A DNA stretch of 64,000 bases from Bryopsis sp. KO-2023. Taxonomy: Eukaryota > Chlorophyta > Ulvophyceae > Bryopsidales > Bryopsidaceae. Location of the stretch: assembly GCA_030272585.1 (NCBI GenBank), contig BSYQ01000004.1:6572001-6636000 (forward strand). The letters are read 5' to 3'. The notes under the pieces are model-generated. The model saw only the letters and a program-made list of their open reading frames with translations, was not told the DNA's origin and searched no databases. The stretch's first letter is position 1. Every line of letters starts with the position of its first letter. Positions 41,451-55,219 of this stretch are shown here, piece after piece. Both the position numbers and the translations under genes were made by a program.

Positions 41451-43822
41451 ATGGCGCCACTCGCGGGCTGGGTTGTCTGTGCGATCCTCCTGTTGACCTC
41501 GTTGGGCGGCAGGGCCAATGGCAACGTAGTTGAGATTTCAAGCGCGGAAGCCTTCCGCGACGCTATCGAAAATCCTAGCGTGGATCACGTGACTGTGAAT
41601 CGCAGCATCGCGCTGAGGGCGTACAATGGCTGGACGGAGCCCGCGAGTTTTCCGGTTTCGATGGTGGTGGAGGTCAGGGAGGAATGGCAAGGGGAGATCG
41701 TGATCGATGTGAATGGAATGATGACGATGGGGAGCGTCGCGGGGTTGAATCCGGACCTGGCCATAAAATGGGATTTCTTGGACGTCGGGTCCCCTGGCTT
41801 AAATTTAACTTTTTTGAGGTGAGGCATTTTCCAGCTCCAAGAATTTTGTCCATCGAAATTGTGAAGAAAATACAGGGGGGGGTGCTTTCCTTCGACATGA
41901 TTTTGACAGTCTTCTTGCTGTGTTTGCCTCCTGCAATTTTTTTTTGTTTCGTGTACGAACTAAAAATAGCATCGAAAAAAAAAAGAAAAGGGAACTGCTT
42001 CCAAAAAATTTCGATACATGAGATTTTTTAAAAATCAAAAGGATCTGTGTGTGTTTCTTTGCCTTGCAAAATGAATGTTTGCTTGTTTTTTTCCCCCCAA
42101 TGCAGGGTGGTGATTGCTGGTGCCCGGATGGATGAAATAAAGCAACCTCCGACGTCAGGAATATCGTTGAACATAGAAAATTGCACAATCATTGCCAATG
42201 GCGAAACAGGGTCCCCACAGGTCGACTTGCAGTCCTTGCCCATGATAGGCAACGAAATTCGACCTCAAAGGCCGCTCAAAAACAGCGCATCTTCAGGGGT
42301 GATGAGAATCAACGAGGCCGGGGAATGCGAAGGGCTGTTTGGAAATTCAGCAGCCATGCCGTGCGCTCCGAAAAGATCCTTTTTTATGAAGGATTGGGGG
42401 GTGGAGCTCAACGGCGTTGGGTTTCTGAAGGCAGTTAGCAGTATGCTGACTTACCGGCATACCCTCACTTTGAAGGTCGACGCGGATAATGGCATAGAAA
42501 AGGTATAAGCAACAATAATGCGATTTTTTTGTTTCTTTAGTGGTGGTGATGGAGGGGTGTGTGTGGGGAGAAATGCTGAATTCCTTTTATGCCCGTTTTC
42601 GGGGTCTTGTTTTTATCATTCTGTTTGTTTTTCACATTAGGCACTTTCTGAGGTGGAGTCTGCGGTCGAAACCGTCGTTGAGGCCACCTTAATTGTCTCC
42701 TCCGATTTAGCCAGGCAAGATTTCGCCCCGCTCTGCCCCCTCGTTCTGCAAAGAAACTTGATCCTTCGAGGCGAAAAACCCACAGCAACCCCCTCCACAA
42801 AAATCCACCTGGACGACATCACCGGCTGCTTCATCGTCCCCAAAGGCCGGAAACTCGTTTTCAGAGATTTGATCGTCAAAAACACCCCGCCGCCTTCGAG
42901 CGGCGGCCCGTTCACCCTGAATGAATTCATGCCGTTTGTGGATGTGGAGGAGGGGGGGCAATTCAACATGGATAATGTTGTGTATAAGAATACGGTGGGG
43001 TTGAGTGCAGAGGAGTTGACCAGGGGTTTCGTGACCAGACCTCGGATGGAGAACAGCGGCACCCCAGGGGCCTCCGAGCAAGAGGTTCAGGAAATGGCAT
43101 CGGATTGGTGTCGACAAACCGCCATAGAGAATTGTGCAGGCGATGTCGATTGTGAAGAGGTGAGCTGGAGGGAAAATTGACAACGGAGAAAAAAGAAAGC
43201 AATGGTACAAAAATGAACTTATTTTCTCAAATGTCTGGCATCAAGGTTGAAAGTTTTGTGGAGCTCCTCCACTGTGCAGCACAAGAGGCCTCTGCTCCGA
43301 AAAGAAACCGCGAAAAGCGAGTTTTTCTTGTTTTTTTTTTCCTTTTTGAAAAGAAGAAACTGGAAAGGAAAAGAGTTGCACAGGCACTAACGTGAGTTTT
43401 TTAAATTATTTTATTACTTAAATTGTCTTTTTTTTGCTTTTTTTATCGGCCTCTAGGCATTCAGGTGTCCGGACAGAGCAACCTTCATAACTGATGTCGC
43501 TTTCGACCTGCCTGGTGAAAACGGCACCGGAAAAGTAGCATTTCATTTCTGCAACACTCTCATCCCAGCCATGCGCCAATACGACGTCCAACTCACTCAA
43601 AGTGGAGATGGGGAAAAAAAATCGGGGCGGTTCATTGGCAAGAAAACCACCATGCTCCTGGTCATCATTTTGGCATGCTGCACTTTCGTTGCGCTTTCTC
43701 TGTTGGCTGCTGTTCACATGGGGTTCATCAAAGGGAGGGGTAAAAACAAGGAGGCTGAGTCTGACATAGAGAACTGCCAGGAATTGGGCACTAACAAATA
43801 CATCAGAGATCCCAGCCAGTGA
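41451..43822 (+). CDS. Secreted/surface type I membrane protein, Pmp neighbourhood (549 aa)
   Basis: Four exons: 41451-41818, 42106-42502, 42641-43159 and 43457-43822. All are GT-AG and in frame, giving 549 residues. A signal peptide (MAPLAGWVVCAILLLTSLGG) is followed by an ectodomain with alternating strand-like segments (e.g. SSAEAFRDAIENPSVDHVTV, GISLNIENCTIIANG). The opening resembles a right-handed beta-helix, but it lacks the GGA[I/V] repeats of the gene at 45930. Near the C-terminus is one transmembrane helix (TTMLLVIILACCTFVALSLL) and a short charged cytosolic tail. I do not recognise a named family. The position beside the large Pmp-like gene suggests a related surface protein, but that is inference. 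Confidence 0.75.
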
Positions 43823-45929
43823 AAACTGACATGGTGGGTATTTCCCCCCCCCCCTTTTTCCTTTTCCTTATTATAAAATTTGACGAAACTCGAAACAGCA
43901 TCTCAGAAGAGGGAAGAAAAAGCACGGAAAAATGAAACAGATACATGCACGTCTGTTGTATGGAATCCATTTATTTAGATATGTTGCTTTTTTTTATGTT
44001 ATTATTAGGTTAATGTACGTGTGTGTATGGTTTTACGTGTTTTTTTAATGGAGTATTGACGGATGCAGGTTTCGACCAAAAAAGAAAAATTTGTGATGAA
44101 AGTTTCTAGGTTTATTGTATTTTTGGATTCGAGGGATCCAAAATAAAATAAGATGAAATAAATCGAGAAATTCTGAGAAAGGGGATGTTTGTGGGGGAAA
44201 GGGGGGGGCGAAAAGAAGCTATCGAAAGCAGGTAGTTGAAAAATTGGCGTACTGTTTTTTCTTGCTGTATTTGTTTGTTTTTGTTTTTTGAGGGTGCCCT
44301 GGTCGGGCTCGTTCGTATTTGATTAGGAATGGAAAGCCCGGCGTGTCTTGGTGGTTTGGTTTCTTTTTCCCTCTTCGCCGAGTAGAAAAGCATTTCAGAA
44401 AACATTTGCCAAGTTATGTACAGTACAATTAACCTTTTTCGTGGCTCAGTTTTCAGTTTCCTTTTTGTCTTTTTTCTGTTATTTTGTTTCCCTGAAAAAC
44501 AAAAGTAGAGCTGGGAACAAAAACAGGAAACAAAAATAAAGAGCGAAAAAAAAGCAAAAGAAAGCAAGAGGCCGAAAAAAAAAGGGTAAAAATGTGAATT
44601 TTTTTTTCGTTTTCTTTTGCCATAGTTCTGATTTGCAAGGAGGAAAAAAGATTTGCGCCTTGACATGACTTTTTGATAAAGTAAACTCCTGTTGAACTCA
44701 AGATATTTGAAAAAGGAAAAAAAAAAAAAAGGAAAATCGAACTCACAGGGTGAATTTGACTGTCATTAAAAAGAAGTTTATTTATCTTTTTTCGAGGGGA
44801 AAAAAGGGAAAAATAGAAACTGGATTCACATGGGGAACTTGACCAATTTCAAACCTACAAGAGAGAAAATTTATGTGTTTTTATCTATATACGGCTTTGG
44901 AGGGGGAAAGAAAAAAGCGTTATCAGCAAGCCCTTTAAAAAAAAAAAAAGAAAACATACTGTTCAACTTTGTTGCAAAGATGAGGGGAAAGAGTGATTAA
45001 GAGTGAGTGTTTTTTTGTTTGTTTCTGTTCGATTTCCTATGGTGGAGGTGGGGGGGTTGTTTTTTGTTTTCTTTGGAGGGGAAGTATTGATTAGATAATG
45101 ATATCAAGGTTATATTCCAGTTATCTTCTGGATCAAGGTTGCATCATATGAAGGAAACCTGTTTCAAAAATGGATGGGGTGCTTCATGTCGGTCATACGA
45201 TTCTTTTTGAATTTTCTTCTTTCTTCAGAGTTTGCAGCGTCGAAAGAAGGGGCGGCATGCCGATTAGCTTAACTCAACAATTTGAGTTTTCAGGGGGCTA
45301 ATGGTTTTTTTTTGCATGAACAATGTTACGTCATATTTGTAAGAACAATTCTGGTTACAAAGCTATTCCCCCCCCCCGATTCTCTGCCCACAGTTGTTCG
45401 TTCTCAGAAAAAAAGGTTCAGCCACGCCTTGCTTGAATCGATCGTTTATTCTACGTTCCACTCCATAAGGTGTTGCAAATTTTCAGTTGGTGTGTCCGAG
45501 CTCGCTGGTTGCTTTTCACGAAGGGGCGAATTGGTCCCGCTGATAGCCGAGTTGGTGTTGAAAGAATCCTGTTTTTTGAATTCTTTTTCTGTTTCTGTGG
45601 TTGCTATGGGTTCAGCCGGACTGTGTGGGCTGAGTCCGAAAGCTGCTTGAACAGTTATGATAAATTCGTGAACAGTCGAAACCGGCAAGAGAAACCCCGC
45701 TCCGTGTGCTTCCAACGTTCTTCGTTACAGGATAACGCTGTTCAATGATTCGTAACGCTCCCCCAGAATGTAACGGGTGTGCCGCATATCCATGGATGAC
45801 CCGACGCGCCACCACGCCACTTGGGTGAGTGGATCCGCGCCACCACACCACTTGGGTGAGTGGATCCGATCATGCAAAACCCCCACTTTCTCATTCTTTT
45901 GCTCGGAACGCAACGAGCACTCGCAAGCC
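43823..45929. other. Intergenic, T/A-rich
   Basis: Poly-T/poly-A-rich DNA without supported exons. The last 150 bases, upstream of the 14-exon gene, contain a 31-bp tandem repeat. Confidence 0.55.
45806..45867. repeat. 31-bp tandem duplication upstream of the large Pmp-like gene
   Basis: The unit beginning GCGCCACCAC and ending GTGAGTGGATCC occurs twice in tandem with one difference, 60-125 bases before the ATG. It could be a promoter element or leader repeat. Confidence 0.75.
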
Positions 45930-48900
45930 ATGAGGCGTGCTGCTCTTCTGAGAAACATCGCCGCATGCTTGACGTGGTTCTCCGTAGTGGCATCGGCGCA
46001 GTCAGGTTGGATTCGACAGCGAGCGATCGGTCTTGTCCCAAACGCTTTCGTTCAGCAATGCAGAACTGCTGCTTCATTTCAAGCATTTCAAATTCTTTTC
46101 ATGATCGCGAGAAGCAAAAAAAGGAACGAGAAACAAACCCTTGCAGCTATTTCCGTGATTTGAAATGACTGACGTAATGCAGTACAAAAGCTGCAGTACT
46201 GCCGGTTTCTGGACTGCAGAATTTTTGAAATGAATAAAATGGTTGCAAATGTTTGAAAACCCATACATTATATACATCATGTATATTGTACTTATATATT
46301 ATTTTTTTATATTCCTGCAGCACCCACCATCAGAAATCAGGTTGATATTTTAAAAATAGGATCTTCAATTGAAAGTTTGAATTCAGGTTGGTTGATTTGA
46401 TAAATCGATCAAACTCAAAACTGAGAAAAAAGACAAAGGAACAGAGTAACCTCATAATTCAGAATGGTTCAAGAATAGTCTTGGTGGAGTTTTTATCTAC
46501 ATATTTCACAATTTTTTTTTATTTTTTCTTGGGGGTGGTGGTGGAAGGAGGAGCTTAACGAATGAGGTGCCGATTTTTGTTTTCATCAGATTGTGAGGCC
46601 CTCGAATCTGTTATTGGATCGTCAGCCAATATTGTGGATTTGGACCAGGATAAACTCGATTTCCTTGAAGGAGATGTCCAAACACTGCTGGACTGCCTCC
46701 CCAGTGGAGCCACACTCAATCTGAAATCCTTGACGCTGGCACCGCCTTCCCCGCTCCTCGTCAACAAGCCAGTCAGTCTCAGGGCTGATGGGGTGCCTTC
46801 CGTTATTCGCTGTGGTGAAAACGGGGATGGAGCTTTAGTAATTAGGTGTGTGTGTGTGAGGTGCAAATTCTGGACACAGTGAATGAAAACCTGGTGTCAT
46901 TTTTTCCCAGCAGCTGTTACTGGTGAAAGTCTTACCTTGCTCCAGATCCATTTCAGTTTCATATTTGACAAAAATGACATGAAGGTGTTTGGGTTGCTTT
47001 AGATCAAACGATGTCCTTCTGTCTGACATACGCATAACGGGCTGCCGCCTGAATCAAACTTCAGCCCCCCTGGACGTTTTCGGTGCAAAAAACATCATGC
47101 TGAATAACATCCAATGCTTGGATAATATAAACATCAATGGAGCTGGATGCATGCACCTGGAAGCTTCCACCGTTGACATGCATAACATAACAGCAGAGTC
47201 CAACATGGGGTTTTTCGGTGGAGCCATGAGAATCGTGGGTGGCAAATCCTCCATAAGTCGTTCCCTGTTCAGGAGCAATAATGCAAGTGGTTGGGGGGCT
47301 GGGATATTTCTGCAAGCTTCTTCGGTAGTTAACATTGCTGATTCGACGTTCGAGGAAAATCATGCTACAGATGCTGGTGGTGGGCTGGGGGGGAACAATA
47401 TGAAAACCCTGAAGCTGTCCAGGGTGGATTTTCTTGGGAATAGTGCGCAATTCTCGGGGGGTGCCGTGAATGTCAAGGTGACAGGAAAAGAAGAAAAAAA
47501 ACACACTTTGTTTCCAGCAAAGTGCTACCAGTAACAGTTTTTTCCAAACTTAAGAAATCCCTGAAAGCTCTGGAAGATTTTTGCTGGTTTTACCACTGGG
47601 GGAAAACTGCCAGCTGGTGAGCAGTTAGTCCACCTTCCCCCCCAAACCCTCCATGAACAAGCGTTATGTGCCCTTTCTTTGAATAATTTTTACTCAAAAA
47701 CAACATCGCCATCATTGGAAGGAAGTCGCTCAATGGTTTTTACTGGATTTCAGGGGAAGGAGGGAAAAGCAACGGTGGATATTCGAGGCACGAATTTCAT
47801 AGGGAATGTTTTGAGTGGCGAGAATCGATTTTCTGAGAATACACCCTCGGGAGGGGCCATTTCTTTCACGAACATCTCCGATGCCAGCATAGCTAAATCC
47901 ACCTTCATCCTGAATACAGCACAGAAAGGAGGTGCCATCTTTTCGCTCGTAAGTCCTAAGTGTAAAAATATATAAAAATATAATATATCATTGTTTTATC
48001 ATTGTTTGTATTCTCCGGTCCAAACGATGTTGATCAGGTCGTTGAAACGCTTCTGTTGGTTTCCCCCCCCTGATTTCCTGATTTTTTTTATTATTTATTT
48101 TCCTGGTGACTCATTTCGATCGTTTCTTTTTCATGTTCGAAAGTCCTACTCCGAGAATTTCCTCTAACAGAAACGAGCATCATTGTGTGGTGCAGTATTC
48201 CAGGGCTACCAAGGGAGGATTGAAAATCAAGACCTCGACTTTTCAACGAAACAGGGTGCTTCCACTTTCTGAATTCACCTTTCCTAGTGGTCTGAAAGCA
48301 GGAAGCCGTGGAGGTGCGGTGTGCATTGAGGTGGGTGTTACGTAACACACTTAAAACATACGCACTTCGACTGGCTGTTTTTTGTTGGAAGCAAAAGCTG
48401 CAAATGTGTGTTGCTAACAACACTGCATCAAAAAAGGCTTCTTGCTCCGTCACATCACTGAGTTTTTTTTTTCCACACTTGGACCTCGGATTTGCAGCCT
48501 ATCGGTGTATTCATGCACTGATATTTAAAAGCCAACTGATAACTCAACATGATTTCCCCCGTTTCTTTTTTTTTTTTCTCTTGAAAATCTCACTTGAGAA
48601 AAGCAAAATCCTTATTCAGAATGCGTACAAGGCCCCCATAAAATAGTGATCAAAAATCCTGACTGGGCAGGTTTTTTTTTTCCTGTTTCTACTTTCGGCA
48701 TATCATCCACACTATGTGCACCAATGGTTGATTGGTTTTTGTCGATCAGGGTGGCGAGGTCAAAGTGGAGGCCTGCAAATTCGAATCCAACAGTGTCAAG
48801 CCACCCGACCATGTGTCCAGCCTGAGGTCTGGGGGTGGTGCGATTTTTCTGAAGTCCGATGATGCTCCTGTGAATATCACACTCACTGGAGCTACCGATT

Positions 48901-51900
48901 TCATCAAAAATTCTGCGCCTTTCGGTGGTGCCATTTTTGCGGAGGGGTTCACGTTGGAAATCGATGGGGGGACCTACGAGAAGAACGATGGGGGGGCTAT
49001 TTATTTGGACGGGGTAAGCGCCCACACAATGAATCTCCTTTCATCAAACCGGCTTGTACAGCATTGACTTCCTTTTTTTACATCAAGTGTGAAGCTTCAC
49101 ATTTCATCAGTGTTGCTTTTTTGACAGGTTCTGGACATCTTTGTTGTGTGAATTTTGGAAAAGGTAATTTTTTTGGCATTGGTGGATTTTTGACAGGGAA
49201 GCCTGAGGTCCCTCGCCAGCATCAGAGATGCAACCTTTAGATCGAACAGGTAATTTTCAGGCATTTGCCGTAAGAAATGAACCTTTCTTTATTTTGTTCC
49301 TGGTTGTTTGCTGTTGCAGTGGTGGTGTGATTAATGTCATGGTTTCTTTTCATCACAGAAAAGGAGGTGTTTTCTTTGGCTATTTTGGGGGAAACTACAT
49401 TTTGGAAGTGCTGTTCCACCGGTGTAGATTCCTTCACAACGTTTCGCCCGATGATGGTGGCGCCATTCACATGAGAGTAGGTTGTTGGAAGTTCATGCGG
49501 TTTGCCCTTTTGGAAAAAATGAAAAATAGAAAAATGAAAAAAGTGTGTGCATTTGATGTACCCCACTATATTAAAAGACTCGTGGCCTTAGAAAAAACAT
49601 CAATCATTACAAAGCAACAAAAGGAGTGCGTCACCTTCTATGATGCAACAAAAACACCACCACAAATAAAGCGAAAAATTAACCTGAATAGACTTGTGAT
49701 AACAAAAAGCAAGAAAAAGGAAAAACTCCCAACACACATATTTCAAAATGCTAAAACATATGATTTCTATCACACATATGAAAATGGATGGTGCAATAGT
49801 TGGTGGCATGGATGTGTAACTTTCGATGTGAATTTTTGGATCTTTTGTGAGTGGGACATGGGGAAAGTGACTCATCATTGTTGTTTGGACACGTGTTTTG
49901 CAGGCTCCCCGAGATGATGTCGATAGAGGTCCATTCTTCAGTCTGGGAGTTTATGATTCGATTTTCCGGAACAACAAGGCTGGCCGCCGTGCTGGCAACG
50001 ATCCATCCTCCCTGGTGGAATCTGTCGACGGAGAAGGCGGTGCTGTATACCTCCAGGGTGAAAAAGCCCGCGTGGAGTTCGAACGGGTCGAATTTTATGA
50101 GAATGTGGCGGGTATCGGCGGTGCCATTTCTGCAAGGTCGCTAACTGATCTCTTGATACAGAATTCGCGTTTCGTTGGTGGGCAGGCTTTCAAGGGAGGG
50201 GCGCTGGCTGTTTTCGACGCCTCGCATCAATCACTGGGCGTTTCTGATGTGATATTTCTGAACAACACGGCACAGGAGGGGGGCGCCGTGTTTGTCAAAG
50301 CCAAGGACCGGACGCTGCACAAAGCCGAAAGTATTGACCTGGAGAGCGACGCTTGGCCGCTACTTGGGACTGTTCTTCCCCCCGTGATGTTTTCCCGAGT
50401 TCGTTTTGAGGGAAATCAGGCGGTGGAGGGCGGGGGGGCTATGGATCTTCGACGGGAACAGGTGGTGCTTGTTGCCTGTCATTTTTCAATGAATGGGCTC
50501 ATTGGGATGGATGGCACGGGAAGAGGCGGCGCTCTGAGAATCACAGATTTCTCCAGGGTGAAAGTATTGAACGCCACCATCGAATCGTCTTTCGCTAGAA
50601 GCGGCGGCGGGATGTACGTTGAGGATTCGTGTTTTTCTGGCATCGAGCTTCAGCTGAAGAACAACACCGCCCTCAACGATGGCGGCGCGATCGCAGCGTT
50701 CTTCGGACCCATTCTCTCCTGTGACGGCTTATTTCCATTGAGTATCCTTACTTCTACCATCATCAAAAACACAGCGAGAGTTGGGGGTGAGTCGGGACAC
50801 TAGCGCTGGAGTGTCAAGCCTCGCCTTTTTCTTGGGTTTTTTTGAGTTAGGATTTTCCCGTCCTAGGCCGTCTTCTTGGATTAGGTTGTAGCTGAGCTAG
50901 CTGTTCCACAGGGGGGCTTCACATAGTCGTGGCGTCGGGGCCGCCTACCAACTGCACCCAAAGGCCTGCAGTAGCCACCGACCAGCGGGCGCTCTTCAAA
51001 TACCTAGCCGAGTGCACTGGCGAAGAAGTGGAGATCTTCAAAAAGCGCCAGACGCTTGTGGGAAACACGAAGATAGCCAAGAACGACGCCATCGATAACG
51101 GTCCTGCGATTTTTATCAACGATCTCTCAAAACTTCAGGTGTGTTGCGGTCTGCCTTCATCATGCGCCAGCGGGGAGGACATAAAACGAACACCTTGTGA
51201 GGTTGATGGCGGCGCTTTGACTTGGAAACGTAACAAAGGTAAGGATTCGAGTGTGGGTGGGGTCGCCACCACCATCCGCGATATGCGCATATCGCCCAAG
51301 ATCATCAGGGGACATGGAAGCGGGAAAGGGATGCAGGATATCAGGGTCAAGACCGTTGATGCTTTCGACCAGGCCGCGTTCGAAAGGGCCACTCTTCGTG
51401 TCAAGTCCCTCAGCTCTAATGCTGTTCTATCTCATAGCCCTGTTGCGACCGATGGGGTCGTGGTTGCGGGAGAAGTCGACGTAGTCGGGCTCGTGCTGAA
51501 AGCCCGCCCTGGCAAATACGAGTTGCTCTTCACTCTGGACCCCGAGGACGAATTCGCCCAGTCGGTCAACAGGACCATCTCCGTCATCGTACGTGATTGC
51601 TTAGTTGGAGAAATCTCCTTCGATGGCGGCTATCGATGCCAAGAATGCGGCGCGCCTTTCTTCAGTTTCGACAGCAGTGAAGCGAGGTGCCAGGTATGCC
51701 CGAAAGATGCGGTGTGTGACGGATCGACTCTCACTCCAAACGTGGGCTTCTGGCATCACGACAGTCATTCACCACACATCCACAAATGTGAATGCCGGGA
51801 CGCATGCGAGTTTCCTGACCGGGTTAAGTCCCTGTCCTCTGTGAGTGCTGCGGTGGCTCTTCGGCACCGTCGAGCGGCGACGACGGCGGATGGCTATGCC

Positions 51901-53785
51901 CAGTGCAACCAGGTACGCCCTATCTTCCCCTCGACAAATGGTGTTTCTGGGCGATTTTCGTACAGAATTGATGTTTGTGTGTGGTTGTGGACCTCGTTGT
52001 AGGGCTTCGATGGGGTTCTTTGTGGGAGCTGCCTTCCGGCGTATGGTAAGGTTCGCTCCTTGGATTGCACCGAGTGTCCATCGACGGCGGTGTCAAGAGT
52101 GATCATTGGGCTGGCCCTGCTTTCTCTGGCCGTCGTGTCGCTTATATTCGTGAAGAGTGCCGCCAGATTCTCGGAACCACCAAACGGGCAACCCCAGTCA
52201 GAAGCGCTCGAAAATGGTGACCGGTCCGCCCTTCCGGAGAATAATACCCGCCGTTTCCACAGGGCGTCTGATGTTGTGAAGGTGAATCCAGAAAAAACGC
52301 ACCTCTGAATACCACGCTGGGAGTCTGCTTTTCTGGGTGGTGCAAGAAAACCCCTCACATTCCAACGCTAAGGAGTTCGTGTATTGTATTAGATTCTCGT
52401 CAATTTTCTTCAAGTTACTGGGACCGCGGCTGCGATCAACATGAATTGGACGGAGGGGATGCTTGGAGTGCTTGCTACTATGGGTGTGTGAATTTTCAAT
52501 TTGCGCAAAACTGGGAACAAAACATGGAAACGGCTCTGGTGTTTGGCGTCACTTCCACGATGACATGAGCGTTACGTAACGGTCAGGGGCGGCGCCGCCG
52601 CCATCACTTTCAGGGGTAGCAGTTTGTGTGTTGTGCAGTGGATGACTTTTATGTGGTTTTTGCAGGTCTATTTTCTGGTATATCAGACAACACTGGATTT
52701 CTTGGGTTTGAGTGTGCTTTTACCGTGGGCGGGGCTCCAAGATCCATCAGGGCCAGTGCGCTCATGATATGCATGCCGGTCGTGGTGTGGCTCGCTTTCC
52801 TGGTGTTCGCGATTTACAAAGCGCTGCGAGAAGGAAAGCAATTTCATCAGTTCAAGACGGACGTTTTCGTTTCTCTGATGGCGATCGTTCAAGTCTCATA
52901 TCTCAGGTAAGGGTTGGGTCGCGGGCTCCATGCAAGTGACTACACCTCAGTTTATCTGTTTCGTCGCTCAAAGGGCTCGTTCGTTTGTTTCCCCCTCGTG
53001 GCAACAGCATCACGCAGAGACTTGTGCGTGTGTTCTACTGCTTGGACGTCGCCCCCTCCGAGGATCAATTCTGGGCGGAAGATACGTCCGTGGTGTGTTA
53101 CGAAGGTTGGCACAAGCTCCTCGTTGCTGTGCTGGGCGCACCTCTTCTAGTGCTCGTGACTATTGGCTTCCCCGGAGGCCTCCTCCTCAAGTTGTTAAGA
53201 AACCGTGGCAAGCTGCAAGAACGGCAAATACTGAGCCGCTTTGGATCATTCTACACATCCTACAAGGACACGACCGCGTTTTGGGAAGTGGTAATCCTGT
53301 TGAGGAAAGCCTTGCTCTCCACCATCACCGTGTTCGCACGGCAGCTGGGCTCCGGTGTCCAAGGCGATCTAGCCGTATTCGTAATGATAGCTTCGGTGAT
53401 GCTCCAAATGCAATTCCAGCCTTTCAATGACCCGGAACTGAATCGCATGGAGCTGGCATCGGTCATCACCTCCACCACAACGTTTATGGTGGGGAACCTG
53501 GTTGCAAAAGCGGACGAGCAGTGGGTTAGGGTGCCCTTGTCGGTTTTGATGATCGGTCCTATTGTTAGTTTCGTTTCCATTTCGTTGTATGGAATAGTGG
53601 CTGCTGGAAAGAACGATTTCAAACGGTGGCTGGCTGGCAAGAATATGATGAGGGAAGGAATGTTTAAATCGAGTTGGGGCTTCATAATGAAAATGTCCGA
53701 AGAAAAGCTTGTTGCTTTGGGGCATTTTTGGAAGCAGATTACCAGGTCAAAGAAGAGAAAAATAAACAGGGATGGTGAACCCTAG
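45930..53785 (+). CDS. Large Pmp-like right-handed beta-helix protein with multi-pass C-terminal membrane domain (1609 aa, 14 exons)
   Basis: Exons: 45930-46005, 46590-46845, 47003-47477, 47754-47948, 48196-48330, 48750-49013, 49197-49249, 49359-49476, 49904-50786, 50927-51912, 52003-52281, 52393-52483, 52666-52906 and 53008-53785. Every joint is GT-AG with matching phase; total 4830 nt. A signal peptide (RNIAACLTWFSVVASA) is followed by an N-terminal module shared with the left-edge gene. About eighteen GGA[I/V/L/M]-type motifs (GGAVNVK, GGAIFAEG, GGAIYLDG) alternate with FxxN motifs (FRSN, FESN, FLNN), the signature of polymorphic membrane protein beta-helix repeats. A Cys-rich knot-like segment (about 1043-1160; YRCQECGAPF, CLPAYGK) precedes a first TM helix and a multi-pass domain (WEVVILLRKALLSTITVF, LQMQFQPFNDPELNRMEL) of the type seen in algal and oomycete surface proteins. 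It is likely a cell-surface adhesion or sensing protein. Confidence 0.88.
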
Positions 53786-54529
53786 ATTTTTTTTCACCCC
53801 CTGAAAAAAGATGGACTCAAGACTCAAAACAGCACAAGAAAAAGCAATATTTGGAATTATCATGCTGGGCTAAATTGAATATGTCTGGAGCGGAAAAGAA
53901 CAAACAAAAAAAAGCAAAGAAAAAGAAAATCATGTGTATAATCTTTTTTCAAGAAAAGAATAAAATTGGTGCATATCATTGGAGTTTGCATTTCAGTTTC
54001 TTCCTTTATTTTACTTGCAAGTAGCAAAAATGGGCTGGCTTTTTTTTGCCCACCTCTTAATTTGGTCAGAATAAAGTCTTTTTGGTTTGTTGCTGGCTTT
54101 CAGTTTGCAGCAGTTAGTGTTAAGCATTGGAGTGGTGGATATCTGTAACAAATGGTAAAGAAAAACAAATGTAAACATTTTTGGTGATTCTTTTTCTGGT
54201 GTGGAAAACCATCACTTGAGTGAAAAGAAGAAAAACAGACAAAAGAGCTTCGCTCCTGAGTGCCTGTTTATTTCTTGGATGGTGTTGGTAAAGTTTCAAA
54301 AACTCGATAACGATTGGAAACATTTGTTCATCAATCAAACGAACAAACAAAGAAGATGCGAAGATGCTGCCCGGCATCTATTGTGCAAAGTACAACAAAA
54401 TGTACATTTGTTTATCGCGTGCATGCTTTATTTCTTGGATTTTGCATGAACGATTGGAGCGTTTGTCCTGGCATTGTTTTTTTTATGAAAAAAAAACAAT
54501 GCTTGAGTCAGGCATAGCATTCGTTGCCG
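53786..54529. other. Intergenic 3' region of the large Pmp-like gene
   Basis: A/T-rich, with several AATAAA-like motifs (e.g. AAGAATAAAATTGG near 53955) that could serve polyadenylation. No exon is supported. Confidence 0.45.
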
Positions 54530-54572
54530 CCACAAGCAACCCAGCAACAAAAATGGTGGCGATCGACTGCAT
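54505..54572 (-). pseudogene. Relic of a GRP2-type gene: first exon only
   Basis: The minus strand from ATG 54572 reads a signal peptide MQSIATIFVAGLLVAATNA, close to that of GRP2. The upstream DNA also matches that of GRP2 (e.g. GAAATCGATTCCTGACTAACACGG). The donor position is altered (GCCTGACTC in place of GAAG|GTATG) and no Gly-rich exon follows, so this copy looks truncated. Confidence 0.7.
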
Positions 54573-55219
54573 GGGAGCGCACCGTGTTAGTCAGGAATCG
54601 ATTTCCTAAAGAGCCCTCGAGGGGTGATAACTTGATGGTGTAAATTGCGATCGTTGTGAGCTCTGTCCCTGCAAGTCACTGCCAACTGACCTGACCATAG
54701 GCTCTCTCAGCCTGAGAGAGATAATCTGGTAGCTACCAGCACCATTTTTTCTCATACCATCCCAAAATAAACTGCATAAAAGAAAAAGTTGATGACAGAG
54801 GGTTGAGTTTCTTGAATCCAGTAGCACGAACAGGCCAACCATTCGCTCTGGGAAAAAAAAAAATCAAACTGAGCAATCAAAAACGCTCTCCTCCAAACAA
54901 ACATTTTCAAAAAAAACCGTCTTAATCACTTGTAGATATGAATTTCAACTCTGTAGCTGAGATTCGTGAATACTGGGATAAAATGGGACGATCAACCATT
55001 CTGGTAACAATTCCCATGACCATTGGCTGTTCAAAACGCAGAGCAAACTGAGTTTGGAAAGAAAAAAACACCCTCAAATAAGAAATAGAAAGGAAAAGAA
55101 AAAAAATATCGAGATTCATGCACCCATGTCGCCAGCGATCAGGCACTCGCACCCACGGCATTCGCCGCCTCAATGCGAAACAAATGTCGTTTCCCACGGC
55201 CACCGCCACCACCTTTTTC

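Noticed and set aside
53260-53725. Minus-strand frames opposite the last Pmp-like exon
   Set aside because: Shadows of the multi-pass membrane exon; no motifs or splice context.
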